Assembly: GCF_011764565.1 (NCBI RefSeq)
Contig: NZ_AP022871.1
Coordinates: 1,674,001 to 1,738,000 of the forward strand
Source: Phytohabitans suffuscus
GTDB lineage: Bacteria > Actinomycetota > Actinomycetes > Mycobacteriales > Micromonosporaceae
Direction of reading: 5' to 3'
Length of the DNA stretch: 64,000 bases
This document shows positions 36,162 to 44,422 of this stretch, one piece after another (within the stretch, counting starts at the first letter, position 1; every line of letters begins with the position of its first letter). Under the pieces are notes generated by a model. That model saw only the letters and a program-made list of their open reading frames with translations, was not told the origin of the DNA and did not search any database. Both the position numbers and the translations under genes were made by a program.

Positions 36162-37232
36162 TCAGCGCTGCCGGTTGATCGCCGATCCGGCCAGTGCCAC
36201 GAGCGCGTCGCGCGCGTCGGTGAGGATCGGGGCGTCGGCGAGGGCGGTGACCGCCGCTTCCGCGCGTATCCGGATCATCTGCTCGATGCGGTCCAGCGCG
36301 CCGGTGTCGATGATGATCGCGCGCAGCTCCTCGGCGCCGCCGGCGTCGAGGTCCGGGTTGCCGAACAGGTCGCGCAGCCGGGCGGCCTGTGCCCGGTCGG
36401 CGCCACTGCGGGCCAGCGCCATCATGACGGTCGGCTTGCCCTCGCGCAGATCGTCCAGGATGGACTTGCCGGTGAGCGCGGGGTCGCCGAAGACTCCGAG
36501 CACGTCGTCGCGGAGCTGGAAGGCGTCGCCGAGCGGGTCGCCGAACGCCGCGTACGCGCTGTGCAGCTGCGGCCCTCCCCCGGCCAGCCCGGCGCCGATC
36601 TGCAGCGGCCGGGTCACCGTATAGCGGGCAGCCTTCATCCGGATTACCGTGAGCGCGCTCGCCACCGAGCCGTCGCCGACGCCGGAGACCAGGTCGAGGT
36701 ACTGGCCCGCGATCACCTCGGTGCGCATGTGCGCGAAGACCCCGTATCCGCGGTGGATCTGCTCCGGCGGCAGCCCGCACTCGTGAAACATCTGGTCGGC
36801 CCAGGCCGCGCAGAGGTCGCCGCAGAGCAGCGCGGTGTTCCGGCCGAACGAGGCCGGGTCGCCACGCCACATCGACTTGGTGTGCAGCTCGGCGAAGACC
36901 TTGTGCACCGACGGCTCGCCGCGGCGCCGGTCGCTGCCGTCCATGATGTCGTCGTGGATGAGCGCGAACGCGTGGAACAGCTCCAGCGCCGCGGCCGCGA
37001 CCACCACCTCCCGGCGGTCCGGTCCCCCGGCCCCGCGCCAGCCCCAGTAGCAGAACATCGGCCGCAGCCGCTTGCCGCCGGTCAGCACGAACCTGCGCAG
37101 CGTCGCCAGCACCCCCCGCGGCGCACCGTCCGGCCAGTCCGGGTCCTGGCGGTCGATGAAGCCGGCGAGCTCGGCGTCGAAGCGCTTCCGCAGCCCGTCC
37201 AGATCCGACTCCCGGGCCACTTCCACGGTCAT
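36162..37232 (-). CDS. Polyprenyl (trans-isoprenyl) diphosphate synthase
   Basis: 356-residue all-helical prenyl elongase condensing allylic diphosphates with IPP. First Asp-rich motif ALIHDDIMDGSDRRR and second QLRDDVLGVFG are intact; GGKRLRPMFCY is the substrate-phosphate site. The small residues before the first DDxxD do not fix chain length, so the product may be GPP to GGPP. ATG 37232 overlaps the stop of the EboF-like gene. It probably makes the prenyl donor for the UbiA-like enzyme at 42008-43056. Confidence 0.9.
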   Translation of the reverse strand: MTVEVARESDLDGLRKRFDAELAGFIDRQDPDWPDGAPRGVLATLRRFVLTGGKRLRPMFCYWGWRGAGGPDRREVVVAAAALELFHAFALIHDDIMDGSDRRRGEPSVHKVFAELHTKSMWRGDPASFGRNTALLCGDLCAAWADQMFHECGLPPEQIHRGYGVFAHMRTEVIAGQYLDLVSGVGDGSVASALTVIRMKAARYTVTRPLQIGAGLAGGGPQLHSAYAAFGDPLGDAFQLRDDVLGVFGDPALTGKSILDDLREGKPTVMMALARSGADRAQAARLRDLFGNPDLDAGGAEELRAIIIDTGALDRIEQMIRIRAEAAVTALADAPILTDARDALVALAGSAINRQR

Positions 37233-38614
37233 GACTTCAGCCCTGCCAGGCTGAGCAGGAAGCGCTTGACCTCCGTCGCGGCGAGGTGCGGGCGGGCCGC
37301 CGAGCGGTCGGAGCAGATCAGCACCGGCGCGTCGTTGGGGTGTGCCGGGAGACGGCCGTGGCTGCCGCGCACCGCCTTCGCGCCGGCGTCCAGCCCGACC
37401 ACGCTCATCATGTAGCGCATGCCGAGCTTCTTGCGGGCCAGCGCGGTGGCGGCCCGCCGCTTGGCCGCCGCGGGTGCGGCCGGGTCGAAGAACAGCTCCG
37501 CCGGGTCGTACCCGGGCTTGCGGTGGATCTCGACGAGCCGGGCGAAGTCGGGGGCGCGGGCGTCGTCGAGCCAGTAGTAGTACGTGAACCAGGCATCCGG
37601 CTCGGCCACCAGCACCAGCTCGCCGGAGCGCTCGTGGTCGAGGCCCTGGGCCGCCTTGCCCGCCTCGTCGAGCACCTCGGCCACACCGTCCAGTGTGGAG
37701 CAGAGCTTGGCGACGGCGGGGACGTCGGCCGGATCCTTCACGTACACGTGGGCGATCTGGTGGTCGGCGACGGCGAAGGCCCGCGAGGTCCACGGATCCA
37801 GGTACTCCATACCGTCCTGTGTGTACACCCGGAGCAGGCCCTCGTTGCGCAGCAGCCGGTTGATGTCGACCGGCTTGCGGGCGTCGGTGATGCCGTACTC
37901 GGAGAGCGCCACCACGGTCGCCCCGCGCGCCTGGGCCGCGTCGAGCAGCGGGCCGAGCACACCGTCGAGCGCCGTCGCGGCGGCCGCCGCCTGCGGCGCG
38001 GAGGGGCCGAAGCGCTGCAGGTCGTAGTCGAGGTGCGGCACGTACACGAGGGTCAGGTCGGGGTTGTGGTCCGCCATGATCTTCTCGGCCGCCTTGCAGA
38101 TCCACGCCGAGGAGGGCAGGCCGGCGCCCGGACCCCAGTACGTGAAGAGCGGGAAGCCGCCCAGCGCGCCGACCAGGTCGTCGTGCAGCTCCGGCGGATC
38201 CGTGTAGCAGTCGGGCTCCTTGCGCCCGTCGGCGTAGTAGATGGGCCGCGGCGTGACGGTCCAGTTGACGTCCGCGCCCATCGCGTACCACCAGCAGACG
38301 TTGGCCACCGTGTAGCCGGGCTGGGCCTTGCGGGCCGCGTGCCACAGCTTCTCGCCGCCGACCAGCGAGTTGTGCTGGCGCCACAGCAGCACGTCGCCGA
38401 CGTCCCGGAAGTACCAGCCGTTGCCCACGATGCCGTGCCCGGCCGGCGTCTCGCCGGTCAGGAACGTGGACTGCACGGTGCAGGTGACCGCCGGCAGCAC
38501 GGTGCCGAGCGAGGCGTGGAAACCGCTGTCGGCCACGGCCTTGAGCCGCGGCATGTGTGCCAGCAGCCGGGGTGTCAACCCCACCACGTCGATGACGACC
38601 AACGGTGTGGTCAT
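37229..38614 (-). CDS. Alkaline-phosphatase-superfamily phosphodiesterase (EboF-like)
   Basis: 461-residue type I phosphodiesterase/nucleotide-pyrophosphatase-like enzyme. The metal-bound Asp is in VVIDVVGLTPRL and the nucleophile Thr in GTVLPAVTCTVQSTFLTG; HGIVGNGWY, VPHLDYDLQRFG and LSEYGITDA supply further metal ligands. It lacks a signal peptide, so acts in the cytoplasm. Ebo clusters characteristically contain such a hydrolase. The start overlaps the EboE stop; likely it removes a phosphate or nucleotide group from the operon's intermediate. Confidence 0.82.
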   Translation of the reverse strand: MTTPLVVIDVVGLTPRLLAHMPRLKAVADSGFHASLGTVLPAVTCTVQSTFLTGETPAGHGIVGNGWYFRDVGDVLLWRQHNSLVGGEKLWHAARKAQPGYTVANVCWWYAMGADVNWTVTPRPIYYADGRKEPDCYTDPPELHDDLVGALGGFPLFTYWGPGAGLPSSAWICKAAEKIMADHNPDLTLVYVPHLDYDLQRFGPSAPQAAAAATALDGVLGPLLDAAQARGATVVALSEYGITDARKPVDINRLLRNEGLLRVYTQDGMEYLDPWTSRAFAVADHQIAHVYVKDPADVPAVAKLCSTLDGVAEVLDEAGKAAQGLDHERSGELVLVAEPDAWFTYYYWLDDARAPDFARLVEIHRKPGYDPAELFFDPAAPAAAKRRAATALARKKLGMRYMMSVVGLDAGAKAVRGSHGRLPAHPNDAPVLICSDRSAARPHLAATEVKRFLLSLAGLKS

Positions 38615-39714
38615 CGTCCCTCCTCACTCATCAGGCCCCGGGCGAAGGCAAGCTCGGCCGCGATACCCGCGGCGACCTCGGCGTCCGTGCGCGGGCGCTG
38701 CTCTTCTGGTAGTACACCCCAGGTGTACGTCTCCACGTCGAAATGGTCACACGCGGGCTCGGAGCCGCCCAGCAACTCGCGCATCGCGGCGCGGAGCACC
38801 GGCACGGTCGAGGTGAGCGGCGCGGCCGGCTCGGCGTGCAGTGGCACATGGTAGTGCACCCGCCACGGACCCTTCAGCTCCCGCTCCAGCGCCTCGTCCA
38901 GGTCGTCGGCGGCGTCCCCGTGCGCGGAGCGGGTCTGGTGCATGAAACGCGGCTCGACGTACCCCTGGAGGACGCCGGCCGCGGCGACCGGGTCGGCGGC
39001 CTCCAGCGCGGCGGAGACCTGCACCTTGACCACCGGCAGTCCGGCCGCCCGGAGCCGGGCCAGCGCCTCGGCCGGCTCCTCCCAGGCGCAGGCGAGGTGG
39101 GCCAGGTCGAGGCAGACGCCGAGCCACTCGGTGTCCACACCGGACAGCGCGGCGGCCGCCTGGGCGGTGGTCTCCACGACGCACCCCGGCTCCGGCTCGA
39201 ACCCGACCCGCACCGGGCGCCCGGCCCGCTCGGCGATCCCGGCCAGGCCCGCGGCCAGCTCGTCCAGCAGGCGGGCGGCGGTGTCCGCGCGGCCGGTGTC
39301 CCACGGCTCCCGCCAGGCCAGCGGCAGGGTGGAGATGGAACCGCGGGCCGCGCCGTCGGGCAGCAGGTCGACGAGCACGCGCGCGAGGTCCAGCGTGTAG
39401 TCGAGGCGGCGCCGGTCGGTCCAGTCCGGGTAGTAGACACCGAGCTTGACGACCGGCGCCTGGAACGCCTCGTACGGGAAGCCGTTGAGCGTCACCACCT
39501 CCAGCCCGCGCGCGTCCAGCTCGCGGCGCAGCCGCCGGCGCAGCGCGGCGTCCCCGGCCAGCTCGGCGGCGAGCGGGGCGGCCAGCCACAGCCCAAGCCC
39601 GAGCACGTCGGCGTCGAGGTGGCGGCGGATCGCGACGGCGTACGTGTCGAACTGCCGCACGATCCCGTCGAAGTCCTCCGCCGGGTGCACGTTGGTGCAG
39701 TAGCTCAGGTGCAT
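38611..39714 (-). CDS. eboE: Metabolite traffic protein EboE
   Basis: 367-residue xylose-isomerase-like TIM barrel of the EboE family. It begins MHLSYCTNVHPAEDFDGIVR, characteristic of the group, with FEPEPGC and VCLDLAHLACAWEEP carrying acidic/His metal-type ligands, RFMHQTRSAHGDAADDL and WRVHYHVPLH later. Ebo proteins are implicated in metabolite export in cyanobacteria and other bacteria, but EboE's activity is not established. It overlaps both neighbours (TGATG upstream, ATGA downstream). Confidence 0.86.
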   Translation of the reverse strand: MHLSYCTNVHPAEDFDGIVRQFDTYAVAIRRHLDADVLGLGLWLAAPLAAELAGDAALRRRLRRELDARGLEVVTLNGFPYEAFQAPVVKLGVYYPDWTDRRRLDYTLDLARVLVDLLPDGAARGSISTLPLAWREPWDTGRADTAARLLDELAAGLAGIAERAGRPVRVGFEPEPGCVVETTAQAAAALSGVDTEWLGVCLDLAHLACAWEEPAEALARLRAAGLPVVKVQVSAALEAADPVAAAGVLQGYVEPRFMHQTRSAHGDAADDLDEALERELKGPWRVHYHVPLHAEPAAPLTSTVPVLRAAMRELLGGSEPACDHFDVETYTWGVLPEEQRPRTDAEVAAGIAAELAFARGLMSEEGR

Positions 39715-40583
39715 CAGCTGCCTCCCCGCAGGATGGAGTTGCCGGCGAAGGTCGCCTCCCTACGGTTTTGACCGGACGCGGCCTCCATGTCGGACAGGTC
39801 GAGGCGGCCGGACTGGCCGTAGAACTCCACGGGGTTGCGCCACAGCACGCGGTCGACGTCGTCTTCGCCGAACCCGGCCGCCAGCATGGCGTCGGCCGTG
39901 GTGCGGGTCAGCAGCGGGTCCGAGCGCCCCCAGTCGGCCGCCGAGTTGACCAGCATCCGCTCCAGCCCGTACTCCTGCAGGATCCTGACCATGCGCGGCG
40001 GCGACATCTTGGTGTCGGGGTAGATGGAGAAGGCGAGCCAGCAGCCGGAGTCGCGGACCAGCCCGACGGTCACCTCGTTGAGGTGGTCGACCACGACGCG
40101 CCCCGGGTCGATGCCCGACTCCGCGACGACCGCGAGGGTGCGCTCGGTGCCGCGCGCCTTGTCGCGGTGCGGCGTGTGGACCAGCGCGGGCAGCTCGTGC
40201 TCGACGGCGAGGGCGAGCTGCGCGGCGAAGACCTCGTCCTCCTCGGGGGTCATCGAGTCGTACCCCACCTCGCCGACCGCGACCACGCCGTCCTTCTCCA
40301 GGTAGCGCGGGAGCAGGTCGAGCACCTCGCGGCAGCGGGGGTCGTTGGCCTCTTTGGGGTTGAGCGCGATGGTGGCGTGGTGCCGCACGCCGAACTGGCT
40401 GGCCCGGAACGGCTCCCACCCGACGAGCGAGTCGAAGTAGTCGGTGAACGAGCCGAGGCTGGTGCGCGGCTGGCCCAGCCAGAACGCCGGCTCCACGATC
40501 GCGGTGATGCCGGCCGCCGCCATCCGCTCGTAGTCGTCGGTGGTCCGCGAGGTCATGTGGATGTGCGGGTCGAAGATGCGCAT
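39714..40583 (-). CDS. TatD-like metal-dependent hydrolase of the Ebo operon
   Basis: 289-residue amidohydrolase-fold protein. Metal motif IFDPHIHMTSRT, Glu in VAVGEVGYDSMTPEE, VHTPHRDKA, VVVDHLNEVT and a final NSAADWGRSDPL with the Asp ligand. It resembles TatD-family proteins that accompany EboA/EboE in actinobacteria rather than DNA-repair TatD. Start and stop overlap EboA and EboE. The substrate is unknown. Confidence 0.83.
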   Translation of the reverse strand: MRIFDPHIHMTSRTTDDYERMAAAGITAIVEPAFWLGQPRTSLGSFTDYFDSLVGWEPFRASQFGVRHHATIALNPKEANDPRCREVLDLLPRYLEKDGVVAVGEVGYDSMTPEEDEVFAAQLALAVEHELPALVHTPHRDKARGTERTLAVVAESGIDPGRVVVDHLNEVTVGLVRDSGCWLAFSIYPDTKMSPPRMVRILQEYGLERMLVNSAADWGRSDPLLTRTTADAMLAAGFGEDDVDRVLWRNPVEFYGQSGRLDLSDMEAASGQNRREATFAGNSILRGGS

Positions 40584-41173
40584 CAGAGTCCCTTCAACCG
40601 GTCGAGCAGGGCGAGCGCGTCGGGGGCCATGTCGCGGCCGGCCGCGCGGCGCTCCTCGACGAGCCCGTTGAGCATCGTGGCGAGCTCGGCGTCGGCCCGC
40701 TCGTCGAGACTATCCACCGTGGACAGTGGCAGGCCCATGAAGACGCACTTGAGCACCGCCTGGCGCCAGGCCGCGGCGTCGAGGTGCCGCGCGTACGGGC
40801 CGAGCGCGGCGGCCACCAGCCGGGTGTCGTTGGTGCGGATCGCGTCCAGCAGCAGCGGCACGCCCTCGTCGGCGATGGGCAGCAGCGGCAGCGCCTTGAG
40901 CACGGCCCGTTTCTCGGCCGCGTCGCCGTACCGGTAGAGCCCTCCGGCCTCGCCGGCGACCCGGTCGGCGGGCACCGCGGCGAGCAGCTGCACCCGCGCC
41001 GCCTCGTCCGCGCTCCAGCCCGGCACGTCGGCGAGCGCCTCGCGCCCGACCCGCCGTCCCGCCGCGGGAAAGAGCCGCGCGATCGCGCCCGGGTCGGCCG
41101 CGACGCGCTCCACCGCCTCGCCGAGCCACCCCTGCGGGGGTACGGCCCCGCGCAGCTCATCCAACGTTGTCAT
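40583..41173 (-). CDS. eboA: EboA-domain protein
   Basis: 196-residue all-helical protein of the EboA family, without known enzyme motifs. Recognisable are WSADEAARVQLLAAVP, AEKRAVLKALPLLP and AVLKCVFMGLPLSTVDSLDERAD, the last a strongly conserved family stretch. EboA defines the cluster across phyla and may be an adaptor or carrier. Translation is coupled to both neighbours by overlapping stop/start codons. Confidence 0.86.
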   Translation of the reverse strand: MTTLDELRGAVPPQGWLGEAVERVAADPGAIARLFPAAGRRVGREALADVPGWSADEAARVQLLAAVPADRVAGEAGGLYRYGDAAEKRAVLKALPLLPIADEGVPLLLDAIRTNDTRLVAAALGPYARHLDAAAWRQAVLKCVFMGLPLSTVDSLDERADAELATMLNGLVEERRAAGRDMAPDALALLDRLKGL

Positions 41174-42011
41174 ACCGCCTCCCCAATGGCCTGTGCCTTA
41201 CGGAGGAACTCGATGGACTGCGCGGCGACCGTGGGCGCGGCGTGCGAGTGGCGGGGCAGCTCGACCGCGACAAGGCCACGGTAGCCGGCTTCGGACAGCG
41301 CCCGCAGCACGGGTGGGAAGTCGATCTCGCCGGTGCCGAACTCCAGGTGCTCGTGCGTCCCGCGCCGCATGTCGTCGATCTGTACGTTGACCAGGTGGTC
41401 GGCGACCGCGAGCACGCAGTCCGGTACGGGCAGCGGCTCCAGGCAGCGACAGTGTCCGATGTCGAGGGTGATGCCGAAGCCGGGCGGGGCGCCCAGGTCG
41501 GCGTGCAGCCGGCGCCAGGCGGCGATGTCGTCGACGAGCATGCCGGGCTCGGGCTCGAAGCCGAGCGTCACGCCGGCCGCGGCGGCGCACTCGACCAGCT
41601 CGGCGCAGCCCCGCACGAGGCGGTCCCAGGGGTCGGTGACGCCGGCCGGGGTGACGCCGGACCAGAACGAGACCGCCTCCGCCCCAGGTCGGCACCGATC
41701 CGGACGGCGCGGCGCAGGAACTCCAGGCGCTTGGCCGGATCGTCGTGCAGCAGCGTGGGCGCGTGCTTGTGCCACGGGTCGAGCAGGTAGCGGGCGCCGG
41801 TCTCGACGACCACCGAGAGGCCCAGACGGTCCAGTGTGGACGCCAGGTCGTCGGTGCGGCGGGCCAGGTCCGGGGCGAACGGGTCGAGGTGGTCGTGGTC
41901 GAGCGTGAGCGCCACACCCTCGTAGCCCAGGTCGGCGATGACCGCGAGCGCGTCGGTGAGCCGGTGGTTGGCGAAACCGTTGGTCCCGTACCCGAACCGG
42001 AGCGCGCTCAT
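41170..42011 (-). CDS. Sugar-phosphate isomerase/epimerase-like TIM barrel, one-base frame break
   Basis: AP-endonuclease-2/xylose-isomerase-like barrel: MSALRFGYGTNGFANHRLTD, GVALTLDHDHLDPF, VETGARYLLDPWHKHAPTLL, LGFEPEPGMLVDDI, ITLDIGHCRCLEP and VQIDDMRRGTHEHLEFGTGE carry the metal ligands. The frame breaks after RIGADLG at the C run 41682-41685; one added base gives LGAEAVSFWSGVTPAG and 280 residues. The start overlaps the prenyltransferase stop. It probably isomerises or epimerises a cyclitol/sugar intermediate in the operon. Confidence 0.84.
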
Positions 42012-43056
42012 GTCGGCGAGACCAGCCGGGCGAGGCGGCGGGCGAGCGGCGCGATGGCCGCGACCGCGACACCGGCGGCCGGTGCGCCCGCGCTGGCGGC
42101 GAGCGCGCCCTGCAACGGCGGCAGGCCGGTGATGCCGGCGCCCACGGCCGCGCGCACCTTCGCCGCGGTGGGGTCGGCCGCGACCCGGGCCTGCGCCGCA
42201 CCGTAGCCCGCGGCGTACCAGGCGGCGAGCACGCCCGGCACCGCCGCGGCAAGCCCCCGGCCAGGGCCGGGCGCGAAGCGACCCGCCCGTCCTGAGCCGG
42301 CGGCCGGGGCCGGGGCCGGAGCGAGCCAGCCAGCCAGGCCCCGGGGCCGACTCAAACCAGGGCCGGGCGCGAAGCGACCTGCCCGACTTGAGTCGGCGGC
42401 CGGGGCCGGAGCGAGCGGAGCGAGCCAGGCAGCAGAGCCGCGCCCGTTGCGCGCCGCGGGCAGGCCGGCCGAGATGGCGACCGCGGCCGTGCCGGCCAGC
42501 GTGGCGGCGGGCAGCGCGCGGTCGGCGCCGGAGACCTCGCGGCGGGACAGGGCGGTGACCGTGTACGTGTGCGCCGCGACGGTCAGCGCCGCCGGCACGG
42601 CCCGGACCACCTGGCCGGGCGAGGCGCCGAGCAGCACGTCGAGGCCGCGGCAGGCGGCCATCACGGCGGGACCGGCAGGGGTGTTCTTGGCTTTCAGGTC
42701 GTACGCCCACACCGCCCCGGCCAGCGGGAGCGCCACGGCCAGCGCGCGGCGCCCGCCGGCCAGGGCGGCGAGCGCGACACCGGCGGCGCTCAGGCCGGCC
42801 GCGACGCCGAGCGCCTGCGGCGGGGTGATCCGGCCGGACGGGATGGGGCGCTCGGGGCGCTCGGCCGCGTCGAGGTCGCGGTCGGCCCAGTCGTTGGCGG
42901 CCATGCCGGACCAGTAGAGGCACACGGACGCGGCGGCGAGCCCCGCCGTGCGCGGCCCGAGCACCCCGCCCGCGGCCGCGCCGGCGACGACGTCACCGGG
43001 TACGGAGAGCGCGGCGGGGCCCGGACAAGCTCCACAAGGGAGCGCAGGCTAGGCAT
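42008..43056 (-). CDS. eboC: UbiA-like prenyltransferase (EboC/SCO3242 type), one-base frame break and internal repeat
   Basis: Integral-membrane prenyltransferase. The first Asp-rich motif is NDWADRDLDAAERPERPIPS; about eight membrane segments are predicted. MPSLRSLVELVRAP is joined to AALSVPGDVVAGAAAGGVLG by adding one base in the G run 43016-43019 (349 residues). The region expected to carry the second Asp-rich motif is interrupted by a two-copy, 32-residue in-frame repeat containing RAGRFAPGPG (42261-42432). It likely prenylates a cyclitol or aromatic acceptor using the diphosphate made by the synthase at 36162-37232. ATG 43056 overlaps the end of the upstream gene. Confidence 0.82.
42261..42432 (-). 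repeat. In-frame two-copy 96-nt repeat inside the UbiA-like gene
   Basis: Copies start at 42261 and 42357, both with CCAGGGCCGGGCGCGAAGCG, and stay ~90 % alike for about 60 nt before ending in GAGCGAGCC-type low-complexity sequence. The 96-nt period equals 32 codons, so reading frame is kept; each copy encodes an APAPAA..RAGRFAPGPG segment. It looks like expansion or insertion of a GC-rich element into a loop. Confidence 0.75.
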
Positions 43057-44209
43057 CGGCGAGCCCGCGGACGAACGACGCGAGCATCGCCCACTGCTCG
43101 GCCAGCGCGTGCGGCACTCCGCCGGCCGGCCCCGGGGCCCCGCCGAGCGGGTCCTTGAAGAAGAAGGCCAGCTCGGTCAGGGGCCCGGAGCGGCCGGATC
43201 TGTGGGCGGCGGCGGTGAGCCGGGCCAGGTCGAGCACGAGCGGTGCGGCGAGCGCGGAGTCGCAGCCGTGCCAGGTGAACTCCATCCGCATCGAGGTGCC
43301 GAGGAAGCCGCTGAACGTGATGAGGTCCCACGCGGTCTTGAAGTCACCGATGTCGTCCACGTACTCGATGCGGGTGTTGCCCTGCGGCTCGTAACCGAGC
43401 GTCTCCCCCAGCACGCGCTGCTTGCTGGTCGCCTTCGCCGCGTTGGCGCCCGGGTCGGCCAGGTTGGCGCCGTCGCCTCCGCCCAGCAGGTTGGTGCCCG
43501 ACCAGGTGCGCACCCGCAGGTTGCGCATCGCGAACATCGGCGCCAGCACCGACTTGACCAGCGTCTCGCCGGTCTTGCCGTCGTGGCCGGCGTACGGGAC
43601 CGCGTGGCGGTGGGCCAGCGCGTCGAGGGCCGGCAGCCGGGCACCGGTCGAGGGCGTGAAATCGATGTATGAGCAGCCCGAAACAAACGCCGCGTACGCG
43701 TACAGGGAGCTGGGCGGCAGCACCGCGCCGGGCTCGCCCAGCGCCTGCCGCAGCGCGTCCGCGTCGGCGTGTGCCGGGTGCGGGGCCGGGGCCGCCTCGG
43801 TGGACGAGACGTTGACCACGACCACGCGCTCCAGGCTGTGCCGGAAGCGGAACGCGGCGATGTCTTCCGCGATCAGCGCCGCGCTCTCGAGCTGCGTCGC
43901 GGCGACCGGCACCGGCCGGATCTCCGGCTCGACGGCGGCCAGCTCGTCGCGGACCGCCTCGACCAGCCGCGCCGGCACCACGCCGGCCGCGGCGAGGGCC
44001 TCCGCCTTCTTGCACAGCCGCGTGGTCGCCGGGTCGTGACCGCCGAAGACCAGGTCGCCGAGGGCCGGCAGCGCGGGGCTGCGCAGCTGCTCCAGCTCGG
44101 TGACGCAGCCGGTGGGGTCGGCCAGCCCGGCCCGGATCGCGGCCGCACCGACAATGCTGGTCACGGCGACTGAACCGCGCCCGCCAGCGAGCCATACACC
44201 TGTCGCCAT
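43049..44209 (-). CDS. Inositol-1-phosphate-synthase-like sugar-phosphate cyclase
   Basis: 386-residue NAD-dependent protein of the MIPS family. The N-terminal Rossmann motif GVWLAGGRGSVAVTSIVGA is present, as are VVVVNVSSTEAAP, FTPSTGARLPAL, GHDGKTGETLVKSVLAPMF, VRTWSGTNLLGGGDG and the catalytic-region Lys in AFFFKDPLGG. Relatives cyclise glucose-6-phosphate to inositol-phosphate. It occupies the cyclase slot filled by the dehydroquinate-synthase-like EboB in other Ebo clusters. ATG 44209 has GGGAGG 7 nt upstream and begins the operon; its end overlaps eboC by 8 nt. Confidence 0.84.
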   Translation of the reverse strand: MATGVWLAGGRGSVAVTSIVGAAAIRAGLADPTGCVTELEQLRSPALPALGDLVFGGHDPATTRLCKKAEALAAAGVVPARLVEAVRDELAAVEPEIRPVPVAATQLESAALIAEDIAAFRFRHSLERVVVVNVSSTEAAPAPHPAHADADALRQALGEPGAVLPPSSLYAYAAFVSGCSYIDFTPSTGARLPALDALAHRHAVPYAGHDGKTGETLVKSVLAPMFAMRNLRVRTWSGTNLLGGGDGANLADPGANAAKATSKQRVLGETLGYEPQGNTRIEYVDDIGDFKTAWDLITFSGFLGTSMRMEFTWHGCDSALAAPLVLDLARLTAAAHRSGRSGPLTELAFFFKDPLGGAPGPAGGVPHALAEQWAMLASFVRGLADA

Positions 44210-44422
44210 AGTGACCTCCCACCATGAATTAGATACCAGCGATCGATCTCTCGCCGGAGTAGTTGGGCCCCGTCCACCCGCCTGCCGGGATGGCACCACC
44301 GAGACGGCGCCGGAGTCGGCGGCACCGACGCTGTCACGGCCCGGCGGGCAGGGCGGACGGGGCTGTGGTGAGCGGGACCGGTCGGCGTCCGTTCCCGCCC
44401 TCCACGTCTAGGGCTCCGGAAG

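Noticed and set aside
39714..40583. DNA-repair TatD nuclease
   Set aside because: Context and sequence place it with Ebo-linked hydrolases; the fold is shared but the role probably differs.
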